Notes under the pieces: model-generated
Seen by the model: only the letters and a program-made list of their open reading frames with translations
Told to the model about the DNA's origin: nothing
The model's database searches: none
From: JBKBUF01 sp046290815
Lineage (GTDB): Bacteria; Bacteroidota; Bacteroidia; Cytophagales; Cytophagaceae
Direction: 5' to 3'
NCBI GenBank assembly: GCA_046290815.1
Contig: JBKBUF010000006.1
Span: forward strand, 1-64,000
DNA: 64,000 bases
Made by a program: the position numbers and the translations under genes
Part shown: positions 44,890 through 53,411 of the stretch, in pieces
Layout of the letters: each line of letters begins with the position of its first letter
How positions within the stretch are numbered: the first letter of the stretch is position 1

Positions 44890-45753
44890 ATGAAAGGAAT
44901 AATACTTGCAGGAGGTTCGGGAACAAGATTACATCCACTTACATTAGCGGTCAGCAAACAACTTATGCCTGTTTATGATAAGCCAATGATCTATTATCCA
45001 TTGTCTACACTTATGCTTGCCGGTATCAGGGATATATTAATAATATCTACCCCACATGACCTTCCTAATTTCCGGAAGCTATTAGGGGATGGATCGGCAA
45101 TTGGTTGTTGCTTTAGTTATGCTGTTCAAGAAGAACCAAATGGACTTGCTCAGGCATTTGTTATCGGAGAACAATTTATAGGTAAAGAAAAGGTGGCTTT
45201 AATTCTTGGAGATAATATTTTTTACGGATCCGGGTTAAGTAATCTTTTTTACACAAATAATGATCCGGACGGAGGAGTGGTTTTTGCTTATCACGTCCAG
45301 GACCCTGAAAGGTATGGTGTAGTGGAATTTGATGAAAATAATAAAGTGCTTTCAATAGAAGAAAAGCCAGTTAAACCAAAATCAAATTACGCTGTTCCCG
45401 GCCTTTATTTTTATGATAATGAAGTAGTGGAGATTTCAAAGAATCTGAAACCAAGTGCAAGAGGTGAGTATGAAATTACAGATGTTAACAAATGTTATCT
45501 TGCAAAAGGAAAATTAAAAGTAGGAATTCTTGATAGGGGCACGGCATGGCTAGATACAGGTACCTTTGCATCTTTAATGCAGGCAGGGAATTTTGTGCAG
45601 GTAATTGAAGAGCGTCAGGGCTTGAAAATAGGCTGTATAGAAGAAGTTGCATATAGAATGAAGTTCATTAGTGAGGGTCAATTAGAAAAACTTGCAAGAC
45701 CACTAATGAAAAGTGGATACGGCCAGTATCTGATGGAGCTTATTGGAGAATAA
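44890..45753 (+). CDS. rfbA: Glucose-1-phosphate thymidylyltransferase
   Basis: Makes dTDP-glucose from glucose-1-phosphate and dTTP. It starts KGIILAGGSGTRLHPLT and has KQLMPVYDKPMIYYPLSTLM, LGDNIFYG and RGTAWLDTGTFASLMQA. The 287 residues match RmlA. It supplies RfbB, though the two genes are separated by the epimerase gene. Its 3' end overlaps the convergent chromate transporter gene by 14 bp. Confidence 0.96.
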   Translation: MKGIILAGGSGTRLHPLTLAVSKQLMPVYDKPMIYYPLSTLMLAGIRDILIISTPHDLPNFRKLLGDGSAIGCCFSYAVQEEPNGLAQAFVIGEQFIGKEKVALILGDNIFYGSGLSNLFYTNNDPDGGVVFAYHVQDPERYGVVEFDENNKVLSIEEKPVKPKSNYAVPGLYFYDNEVVEISKNLKPSARGEYEITDVNKCYLAKGKLKVGILDRGTAWLDTGTFASLMQAGNFVQVIEERQGLKIGCIEEVAYRMKFISEGQLEKLARPLMKSGYGQYLMELIGE

Positions 45754-46963
45754 ATCCTGCACCCAGACCAACCACAATGATTGCAGGGCTTGGGATCCTC
45801 GTGAAATTTAACAAAGTAAAGGTTCCAATCACAATAGGATAATTAATTATATCTCCTTGGAGAGGTTGAAAGAGAATAATTGCTGTAGCTGTTACGATTC
45901 CTGCACTTACAGCATTTATTCCTTCAAGTGAAGCACGAACAGCTCGGTATTTTTTTAGCTTGTCCCAAAATCTGATAATAAAGAAAATCAAGATAGTTCC
46001 TGGGAGAAAGATACCGGCTGCAGCAATCATTCCACCTAATACCTGTCCGAAAAGGCCATACTCCCTCATAGATAAAGCACCTACATAAGAACTGAAAGCA
46101 AATATCGGTCCCGGTAATGATTGAAGTAAAGCGAAGCCTGTTAAGAATTCAGAGTCGGTCAAATATTGTTTCTTTTCAAACACCACAAATTCTTTATGCA
46201 ATAATGCAGCCAGAGCTTGTCCACCACCAAAAACCATACTGCCATTTCGGAAAAAGTTTTCAAATAACCGAATAGGTAGAGCTTGGGTGATTTTTCCCAA
46301 CAATGCAGCTCCAATGAAAATTGTTGCAAATAAAATAAGGTTACCCCATTCAATTTTAAATTTTTGTTTTTCTTCAAAAGGTTGTTTCTTGAATCTGAAT
46401 GATGTTACAAATCCGCCAATGACAAGACTAATGGGGAATATAGCAGGGTGTTTAACAAAATAGACTACTATGGAGGATAAAATGAATAGTATTATTGCAG
46501 TTTTTGTTTTTACGACAGAATTTGAAATCTTCCATGCTGCATAAACCACAAAGCCAATTGCCATTGGTTGTATAAATTTGGTAAATCCCAGGTTGATATT
46601 TTTTGATTCTAGAAAAGAAATGGTAATGGCAGCGGCTGTCATTATAGACACGGCGGGAAGGATCCAAACCAGTAAGGTCAGGAAAGCTAGTTTAGGCCCT
46701 CCCATTCTGAAGCCAATGGCAATCAAAGTTTGAGTAGATGCAGGTCCGGGAAGTATTTGGCAAAAGGAGTTCAGCTCCATTAATTCTTCTTCAGTTATAT
46801 ATCCACGCTTCTTTACAAGTGTGTTATAAAATAAAGCTAAATGCGCCTGGGCCCCACCGAAAGCAGTAAGCGTAAGCCAAAGAACATCTTTGAGAAAAAT
46901 GAAATGTCTTACTTTTTTAAGAGGTAAAACTGTCGTCGGAGATAAAGGGGATTTGATTTCCAA
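45740..46963 (-). CDS. chrA: Chromate transporter, two-domain ChrA
   Basis: A 407-residue inner-membrane protein with about ten hydrophobic helices in two homologous halves, each opening with the CHR motif (FGGAQAHLALF in the first, FGGGQALAALLHKEFV in the second) and containing a PGP-type segment (LPGPASTQT, LPGPIFAFSS). Long ChrA proteins export chromate in Proteobacteria; the natural substrate here is unknown. The first codon is TTG, with no nearby ATG. Its stop lies inside rfbA on the other strand. Confidence 0.88.
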   Translation of the reverse strand: MEIKSPLSPTTVLPLKKVRHFIFLKDVLWLTLTAFGGAQAHLALFYNTLVKKRGYITEEELMELNSFCQILPGPASTQTLIAIGFRMGGPKLAFLTLLVWILPAVSIMTAAAITISFLESKNINLGFTKFIQPMAIGFVVYAAWKISNSVVKTKTAIILFILSSIVVYFVKHPAIFPISLVIGGFVTSFRFKKQPFEEKQKFKIEWGNLILFATIFIGAALLGKITQALPIRLFENFFRNGSMVFGGGQALAALLHKEFVVFEKKQYLTDSEFLTGFALLQSLPGPIFAFSSYVGALSMREYGLFGQVLGGMIAAAGIFLPGTILIFFIIRFWDKLKKYRAVRASLEGINAVSAGIVTATAIILFQPLQGDIINYPIVIGTFTLLNFTRIPSPAIIVVGLGAGFILQ

Positions 46964-47045
46964 AACAGAATATCTATTTTTTCAAAAATAAACATTTAAT
47001 GTCATATATCTGTTAAATTACATTTCAAATTAACCTTAATTAATT

Positions 47046-47897
47046 ATGCAGCTTAGAAAATTAATATTTTTGGGTATTTTTATAATAGCAGGTTGTCAGG
47101 AAGAAAGAAGACCTGACTCTCCCTTTGTAGGGGAAGATACCATAAATGCGGACAGAACCAGAGTGCCCGGAGCAGTAATTGATTCCCCAGAAGGAAGGTC
47201 GATGACAGTCGGAGGGGTTTCTTTAATTCCATTGACATCTTCACCGGATTTTCCTAATGCAATTTTGGAATTAAATCAACCCGAAATGAATTCTATAGTG
47301 TCCTCCGGGAAAGTAAACTTCAAATATGAAGTAAAAAATTATGAACTCACCAAGCAGACACCCGGGGTATGTCATGATATATGTGCGAATTCTGATCAGG
47401 GGCAACATATACATTTAATCCTGAACAATGCTCCATACATTGCAAAATATGATACAGATTTTAGTCATGATCTTGACGCAGGGCATTATGTAGCACTTTC
47501 ATTTTTGTCAAGGTCATATCATGAAAGTCTGAAGCACAGAGAAGCATATGACCTAAGACAATTTACAGTTGGGAAAGCGACGTCTAAAAAGATTGATTTG
47601 ACTCAGCCGATGATGTTTTACAGCAGACCTAAAGGAGAGTACGGTGGAAATGACATAGCTAATATTTTGCTGGATTTCTATATTGTAAATGCTGATCTTT
47701 CTCCTGAAGGATATAAGGTAAGGGCCACAATAAATGGAAATGAATTCTTGATTACAACCTGGCAGCCCTATTTGGTCAGAGGACTCCACCCGGGAGAAGC
47801 AACTTTTAAGCTTGAATTTCTTGATAAGGATAATAAACTTGTAAATGTTCCTTTTAATCCCGTTGAAAGAAAGATTACATTAAAAGGTGCTAGTTAA
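47046..47897 (+). CDS. Lipoprotein of unknown function, His/Cys-rich centre
   Basis: I do not recognise a characterised family. The 283-residue protein has a lipobox (IIAGC, Cys17), then a Pro/Asp-rich linker to about residue 75 and a beta-rich domain. Between 109 and 164 it has Cys109-His110-x-x-Cys113, His121-x-His123, His141, His147, His159 and His164, a density that suggests metal binding. The block GQHIHLILNNAPY loosely resembles DUF4399-type domains. Placement between chrA and recO gives no functional hint. Confidence 0.75.
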   Translation: MQLRKLIFLGIFIIAGCQEERRPDSPFVGEDTINADRTRVPGAVIDSPEGRSMTVGGVSLIPLTSSPDFPNAILELNQPEMNSIVSSGKVNFKYEVKNYELTKQTPGVCHDICANSDQGQHIHLILNNAPYIAKYDTDFSHDLDAGHYVALSFLSRSYHESLKHREAYDLRQFTVGKATSKKIDLTQPMMFYSRPKGEYGGNDIANILLDFYIVNADLSPEGYKVRATINGNEFLITTWQPYLVRGLHPGEATFKLEFLDKDNKLVNVPFNPVERKITLKGAS

Positions 47898-47905
47898 TTA
47901 TAAGT

Positions 47906-47950
47906 TATCATAGGAGAAATGATCCTGTTGCTGCCATTTCTCCTATGATA
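47906..47950. terminator. 16-bp perfect inverted repeat between convergent genes
   Basis: Arms TATCATAGGAGAAATG and CATTTCTCCTATGATA are perfectly complementary around a 13-base loop. It starts just after the lipoprotein gene, and its right arm contains the recO stop codon. There is no long T-run on either side, so it may be a weak bidirectional terminator or an RNA-stabilising 3' hairpin. Confidence 0.55.
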
Positions 47951-48617
47951 GCACCTCTCTAAGGATTTTCACAGAATTCAATTCGCCAAAATTTTCTATG
48001 TGGATTGAATAGAAATTTAAAATAATGTTAAGGAGGTTTCTTCTTGTAGGATTATCCATGTTAATATGTTCACCATATCCTGCCTGCAATAATTTGTTGA
48101 TGTAACTTTTTTCAGGTTCTTCTATCCATTTTTTCCTTTCAGATAACATGTCTTCGGGTGAAGATGGTAAAATTCCGAAATAAGATGAAAGCCGCAACAA
48201 AAAATGAAGGTGAAAATTTTCAAACTGCTCATCTTGTGCATCCAGAAAGAGAATTGATTGTTTGATAAAAGTAAACAGATCTGAATTTTCTGACTCCTCT
48301 TTCAATGTTTTATTCAATACCTCTGAAAGCATTAAAGCAATAGCTGTTTTTTTAGTATTGATGGCTATAGATTTGAATGGATTGATACAACGTATTTCAG
48401 AGATCCGGTTTATACTTAATTCAGGCCTGTAATAAACCACAAGATCCAGAAGAGTCAGCGGTTGGAATAATGCTATTTTCGTTTTTCCGGTTTTACTTCG
48501 GATGCCATTAATGATATAACTTTGTATGCCAAACTTTTCTGTATATATTTTACATATGATAGAGGTTTCCCTGTATCGGATGAAGCTAAGTACAATTCCT
48601 TCTGTCTTATCCAGCAT
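47943..48617 (-). CDS. recO: DNA repair protein RecO
   Basis: A 224-residue RecF-pathway protein that helps RecR load RecA on SSB-coated DNA. The N-terminal OB-fold is recognisable (KTEGIVLSFIRYRETSIICKIYTEKFG), then GKTKIALFQPLTLLDLVVYYR and a helical C-terminal part. The zinc-finger cysteines of some RecO proteins are absent. The gene is 2 bp after porZ. Confidence 0.92.
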   Translation of the reverse strand: MLDKTEGIVLSFIRYRETSIICKIYTEKFGIQSYIINGIRSKTGKTKIALFQPLTLLDLVVYYRPELSINRISEIRCINPFKSIAINTKKTAIALMLSEVLNKTLKEESENSDLFTFIKQSILFLDAQDEQFENFHLHFLLRLSSYFGILPSSPEDMLSERKKWIEEPEKSYINKLLQAGYGEHINMDNPTRRNLLNIILNFYSIHIENFGELNSVKILREVLS

Positions 48618-48619
48618 TC

Positions 48620-50911
48620 TTAATTTACCACAGCAATCTTGGTGACTAATTTTTTTTCTCCGTCTTCAGTGGCCATAAATACCAGATAAACTCCGGTTTT
48701 GGCTCTTACTCCATTGTAATCACGTGCATTCCAGACTGCAGTTCCTCCATTGGCCCTGGTCTCGTAAACCAATGTCCCGTTTATGTCGGTTATTTTCACA
48801 ATTGCATCAGTTGCCAGTCCTGTAATTCCAACCGTTCCCTCGAAATCAGGCTTAACCGGATTTGGGAAAGCAATAACATTGGAAAAATCTCCGCCACTTT
48901 CTGTCGCCGTTCCTCGAAAACTTACCAGTCCTTTGGTGGTCCCAATATATACTTCGCCTGTTTGGTCATCTATTGCAATGTCAGTTATATGATTTGCCAG
49001 AAGTGGACTGTTTTGTTCAGTGAACCTATATATAACTTCGGTGGCATCTTTATTGAATAGCCATACGCCTGTTGTTGTACCGATCCATTTTCTGTTGCCA
49101 CCATCTATGGCAATGCAAGTGATGTGTTCAGTATTTAATAAAGGATACCGGTTGTAAATGGGAGTAACCGCATTTACCGGTACATTTTTTAATACATCAG
49201 CTGTGTTATAAAATACTGCAATTCCCTGAGTTGTGCCTACCCATATGTCACCATTTTTGTCTTTTGCGATTGCCGTAACTTTCTCATCGGGAAGTTTTCC
49301 TTTCCCTTCCGCACTACCTAGGTATTTAAAAGTTTTATTATCGTTGAATACAAAAATCCCATTGCCATATCTTGTGTCTAATCTAACCCATTTCTGATTG
49401 TAATCGTCAATCAGAATTTTTACTGGATATCTGTTTTTACTACTAGTGGCCGGATCGGCAGGATTAAGGAATGTGAATGAATCCCAGGTGCCATCTGGCT
49501 TAATAACATGTACTGAAGGCTCTGTCATGCTACTGGTAAGATAATTTGCAATCCAAATATTCCCCTTTGAATCACTGGTTAGATGGGAAATTCTTACATC
49601 TCCGCTTCCAGATGTACCATATGGAGTTTTTAAGGGGCTATTCATTTCATTATATTTAATTACTGTATTGTCGGGATTTACTTCAAAAACGCCATGTCCG
49701 AAAGAGGCCAGATACAGTTTTTTGCTTGAAGGAAGGTAAGCAGATGCCATGAGGTCAATACTTGGAACATGTGTAGGATTATTAAACCATTTTCCTTCTT
49801 TATAAATAAAGTAATTGCCTTGGGAGTACAACGGGTTGAAAATATGATTGTATCCACCTGCACAAACTATCAACATACCATTTGTGTAATTCAAATTAAA
49901 TACTCTGTTTGACCATGGACCTTCTGGCCGATAGCCTGTAATTTTTCCTTCACTATCTATCTTTACCAGACCTGTTACAATGTCTGCTAACCACAGATTT
50001 CCTTTATTATCATATTTTGCATCTCTGGGTTTGAAGTATGGATGCCCGGAAAATATTTCAAAGCTATCTCTGCTATGAAGTAAAACCAGGCTTGTATCAA
50101 GGCAAATAACTAGTTTGTTTTTGCTTTTCTCTACATTGTGAATAACACCTGGGGTAAAGGAAAGCTTTTCCCAAACACCATTGGCCAGATAATAGAAACC
50201 ATTATTAGTGATCCCTGCATAAATAAGTCCATTAAAATTATTGACGGATGCTATTCTGGTTATTGGCATTCCATCTGAGATTCTTGTCCAGTTATTAAAA
50301 TCCATCAGATTAACAACCTGTGAAAATTTGGCAGCAAAAACCCCGGCTTCGGTTGCTATAAAGAGGCTATCTTTGTCTTCAGTAAGAGTGCTCCCGTAAA
50401 TTTTTATTTTACTTCCACCCGGGCCCAGGTCAGAGTATGTTTCTCCTATTTCTTTTTTCTCCAAATCAAGTTTTACCAAACCGAAATCTGCAGATAGGAA
50501 GGCAAACTTGTCGTGAAACATTATATGATTGATTATTTTTGATCCGGGCATAGAATTTCTGGCTATGTCAGGAATATTAATTATGTTGTTTTCATATATG
50601 AGATCAATGTTGCCAGATTGGTAACTTACTAATAACAACTTATATTTTTCATTATATTTCATTCTTGTGATTCCCATTTCTGTTAATCCATCAGATTTAG
50701 AAAGCGTGTGAATGGAATTATCTTTGGTATCCAGGTAGAAAAAGCTAATGTTGTTGGAAATTCCAAAAATTTTATCATTAGCTATTTCCAGCCCGGTAAT
50801 TTCCGAATATGGTAAATGAGCCCTCCAACTGCCTATAGGCATATTTATCTGGGCTTGGGTGTAAATCGGTAGGCAAATAAATATTAAGGCAAAAAATATG
50901 TTTTTATACAT
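48620..50911 (-). CDS. porZ: Type IX secretion attachment-complex protein PorZ
   Basis: A 763-residue exported protein, close to P. gingivalis PorZ (about 776). After a signal peptide ending in A before Gln, the mature start INMPIGSWRAHLPYSEI is characteristic. Repeated beta-propeller blades follow (WVGTTQGIAVF, WIGTTTGVWLF, YIGTTKGLVSF), forming the two propellers. A C-terminal T9SS sorting-type domain closes it (AFPNPVKPDF, VKITDINGTLVYET, KTGVYLVF). PorZ binds anionic LPS and works with PorU, PorV and PorQ at the cell surface. It is adjacent to recO, away from porU-porV. Confidence 0.92.
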   Translation of the reverse strand: MYKNIFFALIFICLPIYTQAQINMPIGSWRAHLPYSEITGLEIANDKIFGISNNISFFYLDTKDNSIHTLSKSDGLTEMGITRMKYNEKYKLLLVSYQSGNIDLIYENNIINIPDIARNSMPGSKIINHIMFHDKFAFLSADFGLVKLDLEKKEIGETYSDLGPGGSKIKIYGSTLTEDKDSLFIATEAGVFAAKFSQVVNLMDFNNWTRISDGMPITRIASVNNFNGLIYAGITNNGFYYLANGVWEKLSFTPGVIHNVEKSKNKLVICLDTSLVLLHSRDSFEIFSGHPYFKPRDAKYDNKGNLWLADIVTGLVKIDSEGKITGYRPEGPWSNRVFNLNYTNGMLIVCAGGYNHIFNPLYSQGNYFIYKEGKWFNNPTHVPSIDLMASAYLPSSKKLYLASFGHGVFEVNPDNTVIKYNEMNSPLKTPYGTSGSGDVRISHLTSDSKGNIWIANYLTSSMTEPSVHVIKPDGTWDSFTFLNPADPATSSKNRYPVKILIDDYNQKWVRLDTRYGNGIFVFNDNKTFKYLGSAEGKGKLPDEKVTAIAKDKNGDIWVGTTQGIAVFYNTADVLKNVPVNAVTPIYNRYPLLNTEHITCIAIDGGNRKWIGTTTGVWLFNKDATEVIYRFTEQNSPLLANHITDIAIDDQTGEVYIGTTKGLVSFRGTATESGGDFSNVIAFPNPVKPDFEGTVGITGLATDAIVKITDINGTLVYETRANGGTAVWNARDYNGVRAKTGVYLVFMATEDGEKKLVTKIAVVN

Positions 50912-51038
50912 GAAACAGTGAAATTTGATTATAATTCCTATTCAAATTGAAATAACGAATTAAATTAAATAAAATTTAATAAATTACAGAATAACAACTG
51001 TAAACAATCCGTTGTACCCCAAAGATCTTGATTTTCTT

Positions 51039-52112
51039 ATGGATATAAAAGTTGATTTGCTTAAAATTGAATCATATTCAACCGCCCTTTCTGAAAGGTT
51101 GTGTAATGAATATTTCTCCGCTAACAATCAGATTGATGGGAAAAAAATTATCACATTTTGCTCCGTTGATCAGGTGAATTATTTTATTCTTATGAATTTG
51201 ATGGACAAGTGGGGGTCTGAAAATGAGAAGTTGAAAAGCCCATACTTTAATTTTGATGCGGATGAAGTTAAGCAGGCTCTTAAAAAATTTATGAATGAAC
51301 TTAGCAATCATATCCTCGTAAAACAGGAATTTTTTAAGCCTCTTTTAAGACTTGCAATTATGGATACCCTTATTCTGTCATTGGATCCTCAAAATTTTCT
51401 TAAAACTTTTATCGGAGAAAGATTAAACGAAGGCAAACAATTGCTTTCAGAAAAAGCAAAATTCTTCAGGATTAATAAGGAAATGTATCAAAAGGCCATA
51501 GAAAAAATTGGAACAGAACAGGATTTGGATTTAGTTGACACTCTTTCTGATTTAAGGGAAGATCCTTCGGAAATTGTTAATAAATTTTCGGTTTTATCTC
51601 GTGTGGAAATTGGTGAATTGATAATCCCGCATTCTCCGATTATAATTGAAGATACTCCGGGCAAGGAAGAATCTATTAGTAAAATGCCACCGGAGCCGGT
51701 TCAGGTTAACGCACTAATACCTCCTCCATCAGAAGAGAAGATCATTGAAAAACAAGGTAAAAATCAGGCAGGAAACCAGACATTGAATGATGTTTTTGAA
51801 AAGCGACAGCTCACCCTGAATGAATTACTCAAACAGGCAGAAAGGCCAACTATTGCTGAGCAGATGGCAAGATCTAAAATAGTCAGCATTAAATCCGCCA
51901 TTACCCTTAATCAAAAATTCACTTTTATTAATTCTTTATTTTCAGGAATGCCTAGCGAATTTGAGCTTGCTGTAACTGAAATTGAATCTTGTCAGACATT
52001 TGACAATGCGAAGGATTTAATACAAGAGAAATTTATTATTAAATTCAATTGGAATCTGGAAAAGCCGGAAGTGAGGGAATTTCTTGAAATTGTTGAAAGA
52101 AAATTCTCTTAA
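51039..52112 (+). CDS. Uncharacterised Bacteroidetes protein with disordered linker
   Basis: No family recognised. The 357-residue cytoplasmic protein (no signal peptide or membrane helix) has a helical N-terminal half (about 1-190), a Pro/Glu/Ile-rich linker (about 195-255, including SKMPPEPVQVN and IPPPSEEK) and a C-terminal helical module. That module reads ITLNQKFTFINSLFSGMP, then SCQTFDNAKDLIQEKF and FNWNLEKPEVREFLEIVERKF. I recall similar C-terminal modules in other unnamed Bacteroidetes proteins. The ATG at 51039 is preferred over the TTG at 51012. Its stop overlaps the convergent rodA stop by 4 bp. Confidence 0.75.
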   Translation: MDIKVDLLKIESYSTALSERLCNEYFSANNQIDGKKIITFCSVDQVNYFILMNLMDKWGSENEKLKSPYFNFDADEVKQALKKFMNELSNHILVKQEFFKPLLRLAIMDTLILSLDPQNFLKTFIGERLNEGKQLLSEKAKFFRINKEMYQKAIEKIGTEQDLDLVDTLSDLREDPSEIVNKFSVLSRVEIGELIIPHSPIIIEDTPGKEESISKMPPEPVQVNALIPPPSEEKIIEKQGKNQAGNQTLNDVFEKRQLTLNELLKQAERPTIAEQMARSKIVSIKSAITLNQKFTFINSLFSGMPSEFELAVTEIESCQTFDNAKDLIQEKFIIKFNWNLEKPEVREFLEIVERKFS

Positions 52113-53410
52113 TGGCTTAGCAGCTGTCTTCGATGCGCATCCAGCTTAAGGAAAATAAATAGCAGGATGGTAAAAGACCATAAAGAAGATCCACCATAGC
52201 TGAAGAACGGAAGTGGAATTCCTATTACCGGAAATATTCCTATGGTCATACCGATATTAACCATGAAGTGGAAGAAAATAATGGAGGCCACAGAATACCC
52301 GTAAATTCTTGCGAACTTATCTTTTTGTCTCTCTGCAAGAAAAATGATCCTCATTAGGAACAGTATGTAAAGGATGATTAAGATAGAGCTGCCTAACCAC
52401 CCATGCTCTTCTCCGATGGTACAGAAGATAAAGTCTGTACTTTGTTCAGGTACAAAATCAAATTTAGTCTGTGTCCCTTCTAAAAATCCTTTACCTATAA
52501 ATTCACCCGATCCTATAGCGATTTTAGATTGTGTAACGTTGTAACCTGCTCCCAGAGGGTCAATGTCAGGATTGACAAGTACCATTATTCTTTTTCGCTG
52601 GTGGTCCTGAAGTACGTTATTTATTACGAAATTAACACTGAAAACTGTTCCGACAGATACTGCAGCCATTGCAATAACAAGTATACTTCTTAAAATGACA
52701 GTTTTTGCCTTTGTGCTCTTTCTCTTTAATGTTAGCAGGATATTGAGTATAATAAATGCAGCAACTATGCCTACACCGACAGCAATATTTAAGGGCTCAA
52801 AGATCAGAGCAAGAATAAACAAAACCACAAAGAGTGCACCTAATATCAGGTATAATGGACTAAGGCCTTCTCTGAACAATACGAAGATAAATGCCCCGAA
52901 TACAAGTACTGTACCTGTTTCATTTTGAAGTAGAATACAAGCTGCAGGTATAATCAAAATCAGTGCTGCAATTATTTGCGTTTGAATTTTTTCAAACTTA
53001 ACATTGATCCTTCCGAGATAATTGGCAAGCGCCAGTGCAGTGGCAAATTTTGCAAATTCAGCGGGCTGAATTCTTAGTGACCCGATTTCAAACCATGATC
53101 TTGAACCTTTGACTTCCGTTCCCAGGACTATGGTAGCCAACAGGAGTAAAATCATTCCACCATATATTACATAAGAAAAGGTGCTGTAAAATTTATAGTC
53201 AATAGCCAATATCAATATTATAAGAACTAATGCAGTAAATATCCATATCAGCTGTTTCCCTGAATTTAGCGAAAAGTCAAGAATGTTTTGGTGTGCTTCA
53301 GCATCATATACTGCAGCAAATATGTTTAGCCATCCTGCAATTACAAAAACTGCATAAAACAGAACCGTAAGCCAGTCAATATTCCTGGAAAGATTATCTT
53401 CTTTTCTCAT
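52109..53410 (-). CDS. rodA: Peptidoglycan glycosyltransferase RodA
   Basis: The SEDS glycan polymerase of the elongasome, partner of PBP2. The 433-residue membrane protein has about ten helices and SEDS blocks: GSRSWFEIGSLRIQPAEFAK, QPAEF being the canonical motif, LQNETGTVLVF, DFIFCTIGEEHGW and the closing FFSYGGSSLWSF. It has an unusual stretch around residues 200-260 (VGVGIVAAFIILNILLTLKR), longer than in E. coli. It is last in the mreB-mreC-mreD-mrdA-rodA run. Confidence 0.95.
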   Translation of the reverse strand: MRKEDNLSRNIDWLTVLFYAVFVIAGWLNIFAAVYDAEAHQNILDFSLNSGKQLIWIFTALVLIILILAIDYKFYSTFSYVIYGGMILLLLATIVLGTEVKGSRSWFEIGSLRIQPAEFAKFATALALANYLGRINVKFEKIQTQIIAALILIIPAACILLQNETGTVLVFGAFIFVLFREGLSPLYLILGALFVVLFILALIFEPLNIAVGVGIVAAFIILNILLTLKRKSTKAKTVILRSILVIAMAAVSVGTVFSVNFVINNVLQDHQRKRIMVLVNPDIDPLGAGYNVTQSKIAIGSGEFIGKGFLEGTQTKFDFVPEQSTDFIFCTIGEEHGWLGSSILIILYILFLMRIIFLAERQKDKFARIYGYSVASIIFFHFMVNIGMTIGIFPVIGIPLPFFSYGGSSLWSFTILLFIFLKLDAHRRQLLSH

Positions 53411-53411
53411 C

